Position numbers and translations under genes: made by a program | Shown here: piece by piece, positions 28,008 to 37,117 of the stretch | How the letters are laid out: each line of letters opens with the position of its first letter | Numbering within the stretch: the stretch's first letter is position 1 | Assembly (NCBI GenBank): GCA_030425205.1 | Contig: JAUIAP010000004.1 | Location: forward strand, 62,001-126,000 | Length of the DNA: 64,000 nt | Origin: Anaerolineae bacterium | GTDB lineage: Bacteria; Chloroflexota; Anaerolineae; Promineifilales; Promineifilaceae | Reading direction: 5' to 3' | Notes under the pieces: model-generated | Databases searched by the model: none | What the model saw: the letters and a program-made list of their open reading frames with translations, nothing else | What the model was told of the DNA's origin: nothing

Positions 28008-29069
28008 TTAAAACAACTCCCGCGCAAGCCCAATCATATCCCCAATTACACCTGCGGCCGTCATGCCAACCCCTGCCCCCTTGCCGACAAGCATGAGCGG
28101 TTCGTCGTGATAGTGGGTCGTTGTGAAGCTGATAAACTTGAGATTGGCGAGTGAACTGGTGTTCGGGATGGCTTGGAGTCCGACTTTGCCGCCATCGGCC
28201 GAAACATCCGCCACATAACGCAACACCATCCCCTCTTCATGTGCCGCCTGCACCCGATCACGCATCGACGGGTCGAGCGAACGCGACGCCGCCATAAATT
28301 CTGGCACACTCAAATGAGAGAGTGATTTAGAAAATAGCGACTCCACCTCAATATCGCTCGCTTCCAGTTGCCAGCCGCTCATGCGCGCCAAGATTAGCAC
28401 CTTGCGCATCACGTCCATGCCACCCAAATCTTCGCGTGGGTCGGGTTCGGTGAACCCTTTTGCCTTCGCCTCTGCAACTGCTTTGGAAAAATCGACGCCG
28501 TCATCCATGCGCTGGCAAAGATAACCGAGCGTGCCACTTAGTTGGCCCTGGATGCGCGTCGGTGCGTCGTTTGTATCGAGGAGATAGCGCAAGGTGGCAA
28601 TAACGGGCTGTCCGCCACCGACAGTCGATTCATGCCGCACGGCCGCATTTCCAAAAAATGGCTCTGCCGTTTCCCATGCACCCGCGAACGGTTTCTTATT
28701 TGCCAACGCGACTGACCAACCGTTGGCGAGTGCATGATTTAGCGCAGGCTCCATATCGCTCTGCGCCGTGACGTCTACGAGAATTCCATTTGCGTGGCCA
28801 TCCGCAATCGCTTGATCGACCATGCCTGCAACGTCTGGACGTTCTTCGCCAAGTGGTTCACGGCGTTTTTTGCGGTCAATGATGGCTGCAATCGTTGCGT
28901 CGTCGATACCGTTTGCCGTGTAGAGCCAACGACGGCTATCAGCAACGGCGACGAGTTGAAATTCAAGGTTGTTACGGTCTGCAACATTGGGGCGACCGTC
29001 AATAATTTGTTGAAGGAGGGCGCGGCCGACACCGCCTGCGCCGAGTAGTATGACAGGGATCTTTTTCAT
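28008..29069 (-). CDS. hom: Homoserine dehydrogenase
   Basis: 353 residues from the ATG at 29069 (MKKIPVILLGAGGVG); the frame runs upstream to 29126 without support. The N-terminal Rossmann fold has LGAGGVG; the catalytic domain has NKKPFAG, the ESTVGGGQPVI block (substrate binding), GTLGYL and the D-containing EPDPREDLGGMDV. It reduces aspartate semialdehyde to homoserine, the branch to Thr and Met, and has no C-terminal ACT domain. A strong promoter, a leader ORF and hairpins lie upstream (29143-29325), implying a regulated 5' leader of about 220 bases. Confidence 0.93.
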   Translation of the reverse strand: MKKIPVILLGAGGVGRALLQQIIDGRPNVADRNNLEFQLVAVADSRRWLYTANGIDDATIAAIIDRKKRREPLGEERPDVAGMVDQAIADGHANGILVDVTAQSDMEPALNHALANGWSVALANKKPFAGAWETAEPFFGNAAVRHESTVGGGQPVIATLRYLLDTNDAPTRIQGQLSGTLGYLCQRMDDGVDFSKAVAEAKAKGFTEPDPREDLGGMDVMRKVLILARMSGWQLEASDIEVESLFSKSLSHLSVPEFMAASRSLDPSMRDRVQAAHEEGMVLRYVADVSADGGKVGLQAIPNTSSLANLKFISFTTTHYHDEPLMLVGKGAGVGMTAAGVIGDMIGLARELF

Positions 29070-29140
29070 GGCGGGGATTATAGGTTCAGTCGACTTTACT
29101 CTGCAATGGAAGATGCGAAAGCCCATTCAACGCAAACGAA

Positions 29141-29164
29141 AAGTGCCGCCCTTGCGGACGGCAC
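29141..29164 (-). terminator. Hairpin terminator in the hom leader
   Basis: GTGCCG/CGGCAC stem (29143-29148 with 29159-29164). On the - strand it is followed by TTTT, between the leader ORF and hom. Confidence 0.6.
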
Positions 29165-29176
29165 CCTTCTCAATCA

Positions 29177-29221
29177 AATCCCGTAGCACTATTGATCCTG
29201 TTGAGGTAGTGCTACGGGATT
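29177..29221. repeat. Perfect 15-bp inverted repeat overlapping the hom leader ORF
   Basis: AATCCCGTAGCACTA (29177-29191) pairs exactly with TAGTGCTACGGGATT (29207-29221), loop of 15 bases. On the - strand the first arm lies in leader codons 8-12 and the second arm begins with the leader stop codon. Confidence 0.75.
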
Positions 29222-29242
29222 GCTCGGACTTTGATTATCCAT
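29189..29242 (-). CDS. Putative leader peptide upstream of hom (17 residues)
   Basis: Encodes MDNQSPSNPVALPQQDQ with an excellent Shine-Dalgarno AGGAGG eight bases before the ATG at 29242. A strong promoter sits upstream and two hairpins follow. The stop codon lies in the second arm of a perfect inverted repeat, so translation would control hairpin formation. It has no Thr, Ile or Met codons after the start, so the sensed signal is unclear; it is Pro/Gln/Asn rich. Coding potential of a peptide this short is inferred from the SD and position only. Confidence 0.5.
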   Translation of the reverse strand: MDNQSPSNPVALPQQDQ

Positions 29243-29296
29243 ATGCACCACCTCCTCTTTGTTTAGGATTGCGGGAGGAATAAATATAATGATGGC

Positions 29297-29325
29297 ATTA
29301 TGACATCTAGGAACAAGTGTGTCAA
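29297..29325 (-). promoter_or_regulatory. Strong sigma70-type promoter of hom
   Basis: On the - strand TTGACA (29325-29320), 17-base spacer, CATAAT (29302-29297). Five of six bases match the -10 consensus and all six the -35. Confidence 0.75.
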
Positions 29326-29386
29326 TAGATGAGGAAATGGTGGCTCCAATCGAATGACAATGCAGAGATGGTAAATTTCGGCCGAT

Positions 29387-30352
29387 ATGTTGCGCCGAAT
29401 ATTCCGTTTTCTGCTAATTCTGCTCCTCTTTTGTACCGTTCTCCTCCCCTACCTGATTCCGCTCGCGGGCGGGCGCGGCGTTGATCCCACAACCCTGACA
29501 AATACAGGCGAATTTGTGACCGTTGAGAACTATCGCACCTATGTTGAGCGGCACGGCGCGGGGAATCAGAACGCAGTTGTTCTGCTGCATGGTTTTGGCG
29601 AATCCACGCTAATTTGGCGCGAGGCGTTGCCAGCGTTGGCGGCGGCTGGTTATGATGCAATCGCGCTTGATTTGAGGGGGTTTGGTCTTTCGGATAAGCG
29701 ATGGAATGATGACTTTTCACATAGCGCACAGGCTGATTTGGTCGCGCAGGTGATGGATGCGCTCGCTGTCTCGCACGCGACGATTGTCGGGCATAGCATG
29801 GGCGGTAGCGTCGCTGCCCATTTTTATGTGCGTTATCCAGAGAAAACGGACAAGCTGATTTTTGTAGACGGCGGCGCATTTCAGCTAGAAGGGGAAGGCA
29901 GCAGTTCAGGATTGACCAATCTGCTCTACTTCCCACCATTTCGCCGTTGGGCGCGTCATGGCTTACGCCGAATAACTGACGTCGAACGTCGAATGCGCCA
30001 GTGGCGATCAGCGTATGCCGATCGGGATTTTATGACGGTGGAGCGGATGGCGATGCGCATGCGTTATCAACAAACGCGCGACTGGGATGCGGCCTATTTG
30101 GGTGTATTACGTGATGGGAATAAGAATGGGTTGCCGAGATGGGTAAGTTCGGCCGAAATTCCCATGACCGTCATCTGGGGCGAGCAAGATCGCTGGATTC
30201 GCATAAGTACCGGACGTTGGTTTGCCGAACGGCTCAACGCGCCACTGGTTACAATTCCTAATGCGGGACATTTGCCAATGGAAGAGCAGCCAGAACTATT
30301 CAATCAGTCGTTGTTGGACGCGCTTCCTGCATCAAGTCCGGTCGGTCGGTAA
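29387..30352 (+). CDS. Membrane-anchored alpha/beta hydrolase
   Basis: 321 residues. An N-terminal membrane span (LLILLLFCTVLLPYLIPL) anchors it, probably with the enzyme outside. The oxyanion motif HGFGES, the nucleophile elbow GHSMGG, an acid in the WGEQDRW strand and the catalytic His in NAGHLPMEEQPE are all present. The substrate is unknown; the pattern is generic for esterases/haloalkane-dehalogenase-like enzymes. Its last 53 bases overlap the 3' end of the convergent GDPD gene. A TCGGCCGA copy at 29378 lies directly before the start. Confidence 0.88.
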   Translation: MLRRIFRFLLILLLFCTVLLPYLIPLAGGRGVDPTTLTNTGEFVTVENYRTYVERHGAGNQNAVVLLHGFGESTLIWREALPALAAAGYDAIALDLRGFGLSDKRWNDDFSHSAQADLVAQVMDALAVSHATIVGHSMGGSVAAHFYVRYPEKTDKLIFVDGGAFQLEGEGSSSGLTNLLYFPPFRRWARHGLRRITDVERRMRQWRSAYADRDFMTVERMAMRMRYQQTRDWDAAYLGVLRDGNKNGLPRWVSSAEIPMTVIWGEQDRWIRISTGRWFAERLNAPLVTIPNAGHLPMEEQPELFNQSLLDALPASSPVGR

Positions 30353-31181
30353 TGATACCGTCTACGCCCAGCGTGAGGAAGCGGGACATTTCGGCCGAAT
30401 CATTTATCGTCCATGCTTCAACCCGCACGCCACGCTGTTTTGCCGCCTTGACAAAGTGCGGCGTGAGCACCTTGATACCTGAAAAATACTCTGGTACTTG
30501 GAACGCTTCATAGTTGGGTGAGACAAGATTCTGTAGGCGGAACAGTTGCAGAATATAGAATTTGATCGTATCAGTGCGAGCGGCAGATGTGGCAACCGCT
30601 GGACACGCCACGCGAAATTCGTCAATGACGGGTTGTATAAATGAGGCGACCAGCACCTTGTCAGTCATCGAATGTGCGCCAATTAAGTCACAAAACGGCT
30701 GCACAATAGACGGCTCGGCCTGTTTTATCTCAATCACCATACTCTTTTCAGGAAATGCAGAAAATATCTCTTCCAACGTCGCAATGGTCACCCCTTGCCC
30801 ACGATAGGGATATGTCGCGCCATCATCGTCTGTCCAATACGCTCCTGCATCAAGCGACTTTAACTGTGCCAGCGTCAAATCGTTGACATGCCCTGTACCG
30901 TTCGTCGTGCGATCAACGGTATCATCGTGAATTGTCACAAGAATGCCATCTGCGCTGCTGTGGATGTCCATTTCCAACACATCAACCCCAAGCGCAACCC
31001 CATGTTCAAACGATTGCATGGTGTTGCTGGGGCGCAGGTGTTCACCCCCTTGATGGGCAATGTTTAGCGGTCGGTCAGGCAGATTTGTGTAATACAGGTG
31101 TGGGGCAACAGGTTCGGCGCGAATTGCCAAGAAAACATACAAAATCAGGAGGAAGATCGGAATGATAAGCCAACGTCGCAT
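30300..31181 (-). CDS. Glycerophosphodiester phosphodiesterase
   Basis: 293 residues, with an N-terminal membrane span (LIIPIFLLILYVFLAI) then the GDPD TIM barrel. Catalytic pieces: HQGG (usually HRG; the Arg is replaced by Gln), LEMDIHSSADG, IHDDTVDRTTNGTG, and E-x-K in VIEIKQ. It should hydrolyse glycerophosphodiesters to glycerol-3-phosphate outside the cell. Convergent with the hydrolase gene, with a 53-base tail-to-tail overlap. Confidence 0.92.
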   Translation of the reverse strand: MRRWLIIPIFLLILYVFLAIRAEPVAPHLYYTNLPDRPLNIAHQGGEHLRPSNTMQSFEHGVALGVDVLEMDIHSSADGILVTIHDDTVDRTTNGTGHVNDLTLAQLKSLDAGAYWTDDDGATYPYRGQGVTIATLEEIFSAFPEKSMVIEIKQAEPSIVQPFCDLIGAHSMTDKVLVASFIQPVIDEFRVACPAVATSAARTDTIKFYILQLFRLQNLVSPNYEAFQVPEYFSGIKVLTPHFVKAAKQRGVRVEAWTINDSAEMSRFLTLGVDGIITDRPDLMQEARPTTTD

Positions 31182-31191
31182 GGCGGAATTA

Positions 31192-31393
31192 TACGTTATT
31201 TAGGGCAATTGCATTCTCCAAAATTTCCCAAAATTGCCTAGTGAAGGGTCGAAATGAATTGTTGTAATCGCTACTTATTCAAGACAGATAGCGCATGATC
31301 GACACCAATGCCGCATAAAATCAACCAATTGAATTTGTGCAATTGCCGCAGACTACTCACAAAAAATAGAATGCAATTGCCCTATACGTTATT
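31192..31393. mobile_element. MITE: 184-bp non-coding element with 17-bp TIRs and 9-bp target duplication
   Basis: Perfect terminal inverted repeats TAGGGCAATTGCATTCT (31201-31217) and its reverse complement (31368-31384) bound a 150-bp AT-rich core without an ORF. The nine bases TACGTTATT flank the element on both sides (31192-31200 and 31385-31393), as expected for a 9-bp target-site duplication. Inside are further AATTGC-type subterminal copies. No transposase is present, so it would move in trans. The remaining part of this 31182-31505 spacer holds a possible -10 (TATAAT near 31425) and nothing else. Confidence 0.85.
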
Positions 31394-31505
31394 GCAAATA
31401 AATCCCGTGTGCATACGATAACTGCTATAATGTTCAAAATAGAATGTTTAGGCATAAACGTAAATTCATCTTCATAGATGCAAATGATCGGAATGAGCAG
31501 TACCC

Positions 31506-32933
31506 ATGAACCGATTTCGCTTGATTTTACTTCCCATGATCCTTGTCGCCCTTGTTGCGACCGCCATCGCATCGGCAAACGACATCTATCTTCCCATCGT
31601 GCGCCACGATAAAACGCCGACCCCCACACCAACGGATACGCCGACACCAACGCCGACGGCAACCCCTAATCCCACGCCGACCTTGCCCCCCTCCCCAACA
31701 CCAGACAATCCCGACGTAATGATAGAAATGCGTGGCATGTGGGTCTCGCGTTTTGACTGGACAGATGGCAGAAATCCCGCCGACCCCGCCAAAATTGATG
31801 AAATCGTTGATAATGCGGCCATGGCTGGTTTTAACGTCATATTTTTTCAGGTGCGTGGCACGGGTGATGCCTACTATACGCCGGGACTAGAGCCTTGGGC
31901 GCAACGTATCAGTGCCGACCAAGAAGGTCAGTGGCCGAGTCCATATTGGGACCCGCTCGCCTATTTTATTGAGAAGGCCCATGCAAAAGGTATCCAACTA
32001 CACGCCTATCTGAATGTCTATCCCATTTCACACTGCACAATTTTGCCAAACGCCAACGCATCACCTCGGCCGATCTACTATCAATTGCGCGACGAGTATG
32101 GAACGACCCAAATCACCGACAATGATGGAAACCCGGTCACATTTCTGGATGGGTTGCAGTGGCTAAAAAATTATGACAGTCAATGTCTGGGCGACTATCT
32201 GCGTGCCTCCCCTGCTTCGCTCTACTACGACAATCATCTCATTGCAATCGGTCAAGATTTGGTCACACGGTTCGATATCGACGGAATCCATCTCGATCAT
32301 ATTCGCTATGCGGGTCGCAATACATCGTGTGATCCCGTCAGCCTGTGTCGTTACAATAGTCAAGAAGAGAATTGTAGCCCAGTTCCCTCGTGTAATTTGA
32401 CGGACGATTTCAAAGATTGGCAGCGGCGGCAAGTCAATGGGACAGTGCGCAAATTCTATCAGCAGGTGATCGAGCCGAATCCCACAATTTGGTTCTCGGC
32501 CGCAGTCTGGCCTGTCCATCAAGACAAATGGGGTTGGGGATCATCACAAGGATATTTTGACTACTATCAAGATTCGAAGGCGTGGGTTGAGGGTGGATAT
32601 ATCGACAGCATCTCACCGATGATCTATTCTAACGTATCGAGTGGTTGTCCCGAGGATAGCAGCTTTTGGACACGTAGCCGCTGGGAAACGCTTGTCTGGG
32701 ATTTCCAAGCTGCCAGCAATGATCGCGCTATCGTTCCCGGAATTGGCAGTAGCTATTGTGATTTTTCCGAAATCACGTGGCGCATTACAAAAGCCCGCGA
32801 AATCGGCACGGCTGGCCATGCCCTCTTTTCCTACAGCCATTTGCGGGTTCGTGGCTGGTTTGATGATCTAGCGGCAGGCCCCTATCAACAGCCAGCGATT
32901 GTGCCGCCGATCACGTGGCGCGGCGGACAGTAA
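31506..32933 (+). CDS. Secreted glycosyl hydrolase-like protein (GHL10/DUF187)
   Basis: 475 residues. Signal peptide (about 1-25), a Thr/Pro-rich stalk (about 38-65), then a TIM-barrel domain of the GHL10 type: EMRGMWVSRFDW at the start, GFNVIFFQVRGTGDAYY, DPLAYFIEKAHAKGIQLHAYLNVY, DIDGIHLDHIRYAG and DSISPMIYSN. These are the conserved barrel strands of DUF187. It probably cleaves a cell-surface or environmental glycan; substrate unknown. Cys residues in the loop 270-300 suggest disulfides. Confidence 0.9.
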   Translation: MNRFRLILLPMILVALVATAIASANDIYLPIVRHDKTPTPTPTDTPTPTPTATPNPTPTLPPSPTPDNPDVMIEMRGMWVSRFDWTDGRNPADPAKIDEIVDNAAMAGFNVIFFQVRGTGDAYYTPGLEPWAQRISADQEGQWPSPYWDPLAYFIEKAHAKGIQLHAYLNVYPISHCTILPNANASPRPIYYQLRDEYGTTQITDNDGNPVTFLDGLQWLKNYDSQCLGDYLRASPASLYYDNHLIAIGQDLVTRFDIDGIHLDHIRYAGRNTSCDPVSLCRYNSQEENCSPVPSCNLTDDFKDWQRRQVNGTVRKFYQQVIEPNPTIWFSAAVWPVHQDKWGWGSSQGYFDYYQDSKAWVEGGYIDSISPMIYSNVSSGCPEDSSFWTRSRWETLVWDFQAASNDRAIVPGIGSSYCDFSEITWRITKAREIGTAGHALFSYSHLRVRGWFDDLAAGPYQQPAIVPPITWRGGQ

Positions 32934-32959
32934 ATAGTTGTAAACTGGAGAAATAGAAG

Positions 32960-33223
32960 ATGAAAACCTTGCAGCGCATGGCGGTAATTGAAGAACATGA
33001 ATTTGATTCGCAAATTCCACTTGTTGCAAGGCTGCGCACACTTTGGAACAACGTTGCGGCACGCTGGTATGTGCAAGGGATGTTTCAGCAACAGATCGCG
33101 TTTAATCAGGCGGTGGCACAAATTTTGTCTGAACAAGAAGAGCGAATCGTGGCTCAAGATCGGGAATTAGTCGCATTGACGCGCCGGCTTGCCGCCCTAC
33201 AACAGCAAGCCCCTAGACCATAA
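32960..33223 (+). CDS. Small coiled-coil protein
   Basis: 87 residues, start supported by GGAG 10-12 bases upstream. The second half is a helix rich in Gln, Glu and Ala with hydrophobic heptads (FNQAVAQILSEQEERIVAQDRELVALTRRLAALQQQ), likely a coiled coil. No membrane span. I do not recognise the family. It sits 26 bases after the GHL10 gene and may be co-transcribed. Confidence 0.65.
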   Translation: MKTLQRMAVIEEHEFDSQIPLVARLRTLWNNVAARWYVQGMFQQQIAFNQAVAQILSEQEERIVAQDRELVALTRRLAALQQQAPRP

Positions 33224-33278
33224 TATTCCCGTATGATTATGTGTCGCGCAACATCCATTCGGTTTCTAACAATTGCTA

Positions 33279-33361
33279 CTAGGCAACCCAAAGAGAAGCT
33301 CTCCAGAAATCCAACTGGTTTTCATCCCCAAGCGGGGAGCTTCTCCCGACTTAGTGCCTAG
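33279..33361 (+). ncRNA. Candidate branched structured RNA upstream of the AAA/VWA operon
   Basis: Nested pairings: P1 CTAGGCA (33279-33285) with TGCCTAG (33355-33361); P2 GAGAAGCTC (33293-33301) with GAGCTTCTC (33337-33345), perfect 9 bp; inside P2 two small hairpins, CCAG/CTGG (33303-33318) and CCC/GGG (33326-33336). It ends 65 bases before a GTG start and has no T-run. It matches no riboswitch I know; it could be a cis-regulatory RNA or a DNA hairpin. Confidence 0.45.
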
Positions 33362-33425
33362 ATTGTACGATTAGAATACGGCGTGGCTCGTCCATCACGT
33401 TTACAACTATTTTGAGGTCATAACG

Positions 33426-34463
33426 GTGCAAATTTTTCCATTTTCGGCGATAGTCGGACAAGATGATATGCAGCTTGCGCTGCTGTTGAACGCGGTGAAT
33501 CCAGCAATTGGTGGGGTGTTGATTCGAGGCGAAAAGGGGACGGCAAAATCAACGGCGGTACGTGGATTGGCTGCATTGTTACCTAATGTGCGTGTGGCAA
33601 CCGGATCACGCTATCCATTTTCGGCCGATGATACCCCTAACGATGTTTATCCAGAAGTGGCCTCCATTGAAGAGACCCGTCCCGCCTCCCTTGTCAACCT
33701 TCCATTAGGCATCACAGAAGATCGCTTGCTCGGCACAATAGATTTAGAAGCTGCTCTGCAACGGGGTGAACGCAAATTTGAAGCGGGGTTGCTCGCCCAA
33801 GCCCATCAGGGAATTCTCTACATTGATGAAGTTAATCTACTGGCCGATCACATCGTAGACGTGTTGCTCGATGTTGCCGCAATGGGCGTTAACCGCGTTG
33901 AGCGTGAGGGCGTTTCCGTCAGCCACCCCGCACGCTTTATTCTGGTCGGCACGATGAACCCCGAAGAAGGCGAGTTGCGGCCCCAATTGCTAGATCGTTT
34001 TGGATTAGCAGTGGAAGTTGCAGGTTCCCAAGAACGGGCGATTCGTTCGGCTATTGTACGACGCAGGTTGGCATTTGAAGCAAATCCAACGCAATTTTTG
34101 GTTGACTACGCGAATAATGAGGATGATTTACGTTCTCAGATTGTTGCGGCACAAGATTTGCTGCCTGAAGTGATATTATCTGACGACTTGCTCGACCTGA
34201 TTGCCGATATTTGCATCTCGTTTGGTGTCGATGGGATGCGTGCTGATTTGGTGATTTACAAGACAGCACGAACACTGGCCGCATGGGAAGGGGTGACTGA
34301 GGTTTCGGCCGATCATGTTCAACGAGCCGCCCAGCTTGCCCTGCTCCATCGTCGTCGTCGCCAGCCCTTTGACGACTCAGGAGTGGATCAGAAGAAACTC
34401 AGCGATGTCGTCGACAAATTCAAGCGTGAGCGTGAGGAAGAGACAGAAGCGGAGGGTGATTGA
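33426..34463 (+). CDS. Magnesium-chelatase-type AAA+ ATPase (ChlI/BchI-like)
   Basis: 345 residues, GTG start at 33426 ([14 protein letters not shown]). Walker A is GEKGTAKST, Walker B is [10 protein letters not shown], and sensor-1 [20 protein letters not shown]; these are hallmark ChlI features. In photosynthetic relatives ChlI/ChlD insert Mg into protoporphyrin with ChlH, and related pairs serve cobaltochelatase or unknown remodelling jobs. No ChlH is in the window, so the metal target is not established. It overlaps the following VWA gene. Confidence 0.88.
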   Translation: MQIFPFSAIVGQDDMQLALLLNAVNPAIGGVLIRGEKGTAKSTAVRGLAALLPNVRVATGSRYPFSADDTPNDVYPEVASIEETRPASLVNLPLGITEDRLLGTIDLEAALQRGERKFEAGLLAQAHQGILYIDEVNLLADHIVDVLLDVAAMGVNRVEREGVSVSHPARFILVGTMNPEEGELRPQLLDRFGLAVEVAGSQERAIRSAIVRRRLAFEANPTQFLVDYANNEDDLRSQIVAAQDLLPEVILSDDLLDLIADICISFGVDGMRADLVIYKTARTLAAWEGVTEVSADHVQRAAQLALLHRRRRQPFDDSGVDQKKLSDVVDKFKREREEETEAEGD

Positions 34464-35400
34464 CGGCAATCAAAGTGATGGCAGTGGCGGCGATGCGGCA
34501 GGTGAGCAAGGTGGTGGCAATTCTGGAGATAGCGTCGTTGCGGCGGGTGAACCATTTCGGGTAAAGGACTTTTCGGCCGAAAAGCGCCAATCAAATTCAC
34601 CCACACGCGGCCGACGCACAAAAACGATCAATTCTCCAACGGGTCACACCGTTCGCAGCACCATTCCACAACGACCCATCACGCGCCTAACCGATCTCTC
34701 CATTGATGGAACACTGCGTGCGGCCGCTTTGCGTCGCGCAACGAACGACGCGCAACTTGATTCGCACGCGCTAAACATTTTGCGCAGCGATCACCGCGCA
34801 AAAGTGCGTGCCGCAAAAGCGCCTAATCTGATCCTCTTTGTCGTCGATGCCTCAAGCAGCATGGCGGCCAAGCAGCGCATGGTCGCCGTAAAAGGTGCTA
34901 TCCTCAGCCTGCTTCTCGATGCCTATCAAAAGCGAGACACGGTTGGATTGATCACATTTCGCGGACGTGGCGCACAACTGGTTTTGCCGCCAACACGGTC
35001 GGTTGAATTGGCGCAACGCCATCTGCAAACGTTGCCAACAGGCGGACGGACTCCCTTCTCCCAAGCACTCCTCTTAACGGTCGAAACGCTCAACCGCTAT
35101 GTCACGCCTGACACGATTCCGCTCGTGATCGTCATCTCTGACTGTCGCGGCAACGTCACGCTCAATGGCAAGTTGAGTACGCCGACTATCCGCCAAGAGG
35201 TGAACACATTGGGCAGTCAAATCGGTGCGCAAGCGGCCTCATCGCTTGTGATAGATTGCGAGCAAGGTGTTAAGAGGTATGGGTTGGCAAAAGAACTGGC
35301 AACGGCGATGGGTGGAGAACGGCTCGAATTAGGGGAAGTTTCGGCCGATTCGATATTGCAAACCGTTCAAGAAGTACGGGGCAAAGCACAGGAAAAATAG
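34405..35400 (+). CDS. VWA-domain chelatase subunit (ChlD/BchD C-terminal type)
   Basis: About 331 residues from the ATG at 34405, overlapping the ChlI end; a GTG at 34456 is the alternative start. Residues 1-120 are a basic, low-complexity Ser/Gly/Arg stretch, as in the acidic/Pro linker of ChlD. A VWA domain follows with the metal-binding MIDAS DASSSMA, then [10 protein letters not shown] and [10 protein letters not shown]. The domain ends in a short Glu/Lys-rich tail. Together with ChlI it forms a two-part AAA/VWA machine. Confidence 0.85.
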   Translation: MSSTNSSVSVRKRQKRRVIDGNQSDGSGGDAAGEQGGGNSGDSVVAAGEPFRVKDFSAEKRQSNSPTRGRRTKTINSPTGHTVRSTIPQRPITRLTDLSIDGTLRAAALRRATNDAQLDSHALNILRSDHRAKVRAAKAPNLILFVVDASSSMAAKQRMVAVKGAILSLLLDAYQKRDTVGLITFRGRGAQLVLPPTRSVELAQRHLQTLPTGGRTPFSQALLLTVETLNRYVTPDTIPLVIVISDCRGNVTLNGKLSTPTIRQEVNTLGSQIGAQAASSLVIDCEQGVKRYGLAKELATAMGGERLELGEVSADSILQTVQEVRGKAQEK

Positions 35401-35466
35401 TGTGCCCTTCGCATTGCTTACCGAGCTTATACGCCTAATTTCTATCAAACCTCATGCGCCCCTACA

Positions 35467-35494
35467 TTGAAAAAGCGACTATGTGAGTTACAAT
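35467..35494 (+). promoter_or_regulatory. Promoter before the winged-helix-like pair
   Basis: TTGAAA (35467-35472), 16-base spacer, TACAAT (35489-35494), about 45 bases before the GTG at 35540. Confidence 0.6.
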
Positions 35495-35539
35495 ACGAGA
35501 TGAACAAACTGACTTTAATTGGATCGGAGAGATTATTTA

Positions 35540-37117
35540 GTGTTTCAGCCACAAACCCAGACCCGCGAATATTGGGAGCAAGACTTTTCCCTCACTGAAG
35601 AAGACATTGAGCAGCTTTATAACTACTTCATTGAAGTAGGCAAACCGCAGACAAGCGCAGAAGTCACACGCGCCGTGATGGGGTATCGGGTTTCGGCCGA
35701 AAAACAAACGTTGCGCCGTCGCGTTCAAGGACGTAAGGTGTACCAGCCAAGCGGCAGCTTTTCAGTAGGTGATGAGGTTGTTTTTCCCCACTTCGACTTC
35801 GCTGAAACAACCGTCAGCGATCTGCGTACGGGCAACAATCCTGAAGCGGGTGAGTTTGATGTCATCACCGTCAAACTGCGAGGCCGTCAACGACAATTCG
35901 CGGCTAATTTGCAACTTGAACACGTTGCCAATCTCGGAGACAATGGCGTAGAAGATTTGCTTGCATCGTTCGATTCCTCCGAACTATTTGCAGAAAACAG
36001 TGATGTTGTCGAGCCGCGTGTCGTTGCAGCGCTGGAAGATCGTGAAGAGTTCATCGTTTTGGGTGGCCGCTGGTTTGTCCGTGCACTGTTAGCAGAAGTC
36101 AACATCGGACACTTACATTTGTCTGAAGCTGTTCTCGATATGATGGGCGGTGGCCCATTAACAACAGAGGAAATCAGCGTCCATCTCGATCTTGACAAGT
36201 CGATACCTGCTGAGACACGCACATTTTCTCTCAACACAGCGATGCTGGAAGACCCTCGTTTTGATGAGGTTGCTCCCAAAAACAGCGTTGCATGGTTTTT
36301 GAAGCGGGTCGAGCCCGAAGCTGTGTTGGCGACGCCTGAACGGCTACAGTTTGAGCCCGTCGAATTTGATGAAGATTTCTTGACGGCCCAGCTTAAATTG
36401 ACACGTCGCGAAATTGCCGACGAGTGGTCTGATTTGCCCACACGTGACGGTGTGATTACAGAGGCACTGTTCACATTGACCTATCCACATCGTGTGACAG
36501 GTACAATGCCAATCAACTCGACGATTCGCAAAATGCTGCCACTCGGTCGCTCTCCACGCCAACTCTTCACCTTCGAAAACGAAACGACCAACGAGCAAAT
36601 TCCAATTTGGGCAGTCAAGAAAGGACGCTATCTTTACGGATTTTCCGATTGGTACACCCAAAATTCTGTACCTGTCGGTGCATATCTACGGCTTAGGCGT
36701 GTGCCTGACTCAAACGTTATCCTCTTTGATTATGAACACCGAAATCCACGCAAAGAAGATGTGCGTTTAGCAACTGTCGCTGATGGGCGCATCAAATTTG
36801 AGTTCCAGCGGCGTAGCATTGCCTGTGAGTATGACGATTTGATGGTCGTTGGTACTGATTACACGGCCGCCATCGACGCAATTTTTGAACGGGCAAAAAC
36901 GCGCTCACTTTCATCATTGATGGCTGCACTACTGCCAGAGCTGGCCGTTCTCAGCCCGCAACAGGCCGTTCACGCGAAAACTTTATATGCCGTCACCAAT
37001 ATGTTGCGGCGCGTTGCGCCCGATCCGCTCTTTGCGGAGCTGGTTGCTAACCCTGCATTTATCCCAGTTGGTGAACACTATTGGCGGTTCGATCCCCGCC
37101 GCTATCGGAGAGACTAA
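35540..37117 (+). CDS. Conserved hypothetical with winged-helix-like segments
   Basis: 525 residues from GTG 35540, which has CGGAGAG nine bases upstream; an in-frame TTG at 35519 is less likely. Acidic N-terminus (SLTEEDIEQLYNYFIEVGKPQTSAEVTRAVMG) and a middle stretch (GGPLTTEEISVHLDLDKSIPAETRTFSLNTAM) look like helix-turn-helix folds, and a beta-rich region near residues 75-130 and 350-430 separates them. No catalytic motif is seen. The product is unknown. It overlaps the next gene by one base (TAATG), so both are one unit; the next gene has a similar predicted fold at its C-terminus. Confidence 0.7.
   Translation: MFQPQTQTREYWEQDFSLTEEDIEQLYNYFIEVGKPQTSAEVTRAVMGYRVSAEKQTLRRRVQGRKVYQPSGSFSVGDEVVFPHFDFAETTVSDLRTGNNPEAGEFDVITVKLRGRQRQFAANLQLEHVANLGDNGVEDLLASFDSSELFAENSDVVEPRVVAALEDREEFIVLGGRWFVRALLAEVNIGHLHLSEAVLDMMGGGPLTTEEISVHLDLDKSIPAETRTFSLNTAMLEDPRFDEVAPKNSVAWFLKRVEPEAVLATPERLQFEPVEFDEDFLTAQLKLTRREIADEWSDLPTRDGVITEALFTLTYPHRVTGTMPINSTIRKMLPLGRSPRQLFTFENETTNEQIPIWAVKKGRYLYGFSDWYTQNSVPVGAYLRLRRVPDSNVILFDYEHRNPRKEDVRLATVADGRIKFEFQRRSIACEYDDLMVVGTDYTAAIDAIFERAKTRSLSSLMAALLPELAVLSPQQAVHAKTLYAVTNMLRRVAPDPLFAELVANPAFIPVGEHYWRFDPRRYRRD

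Noticed and set aside
33279..33361. Cobalamin riboswitch before the ChlI/ChlD pair
   Set aside because: The B12-box and the conserved junction sequences are absent; kept only as an unassigned structured RNA.
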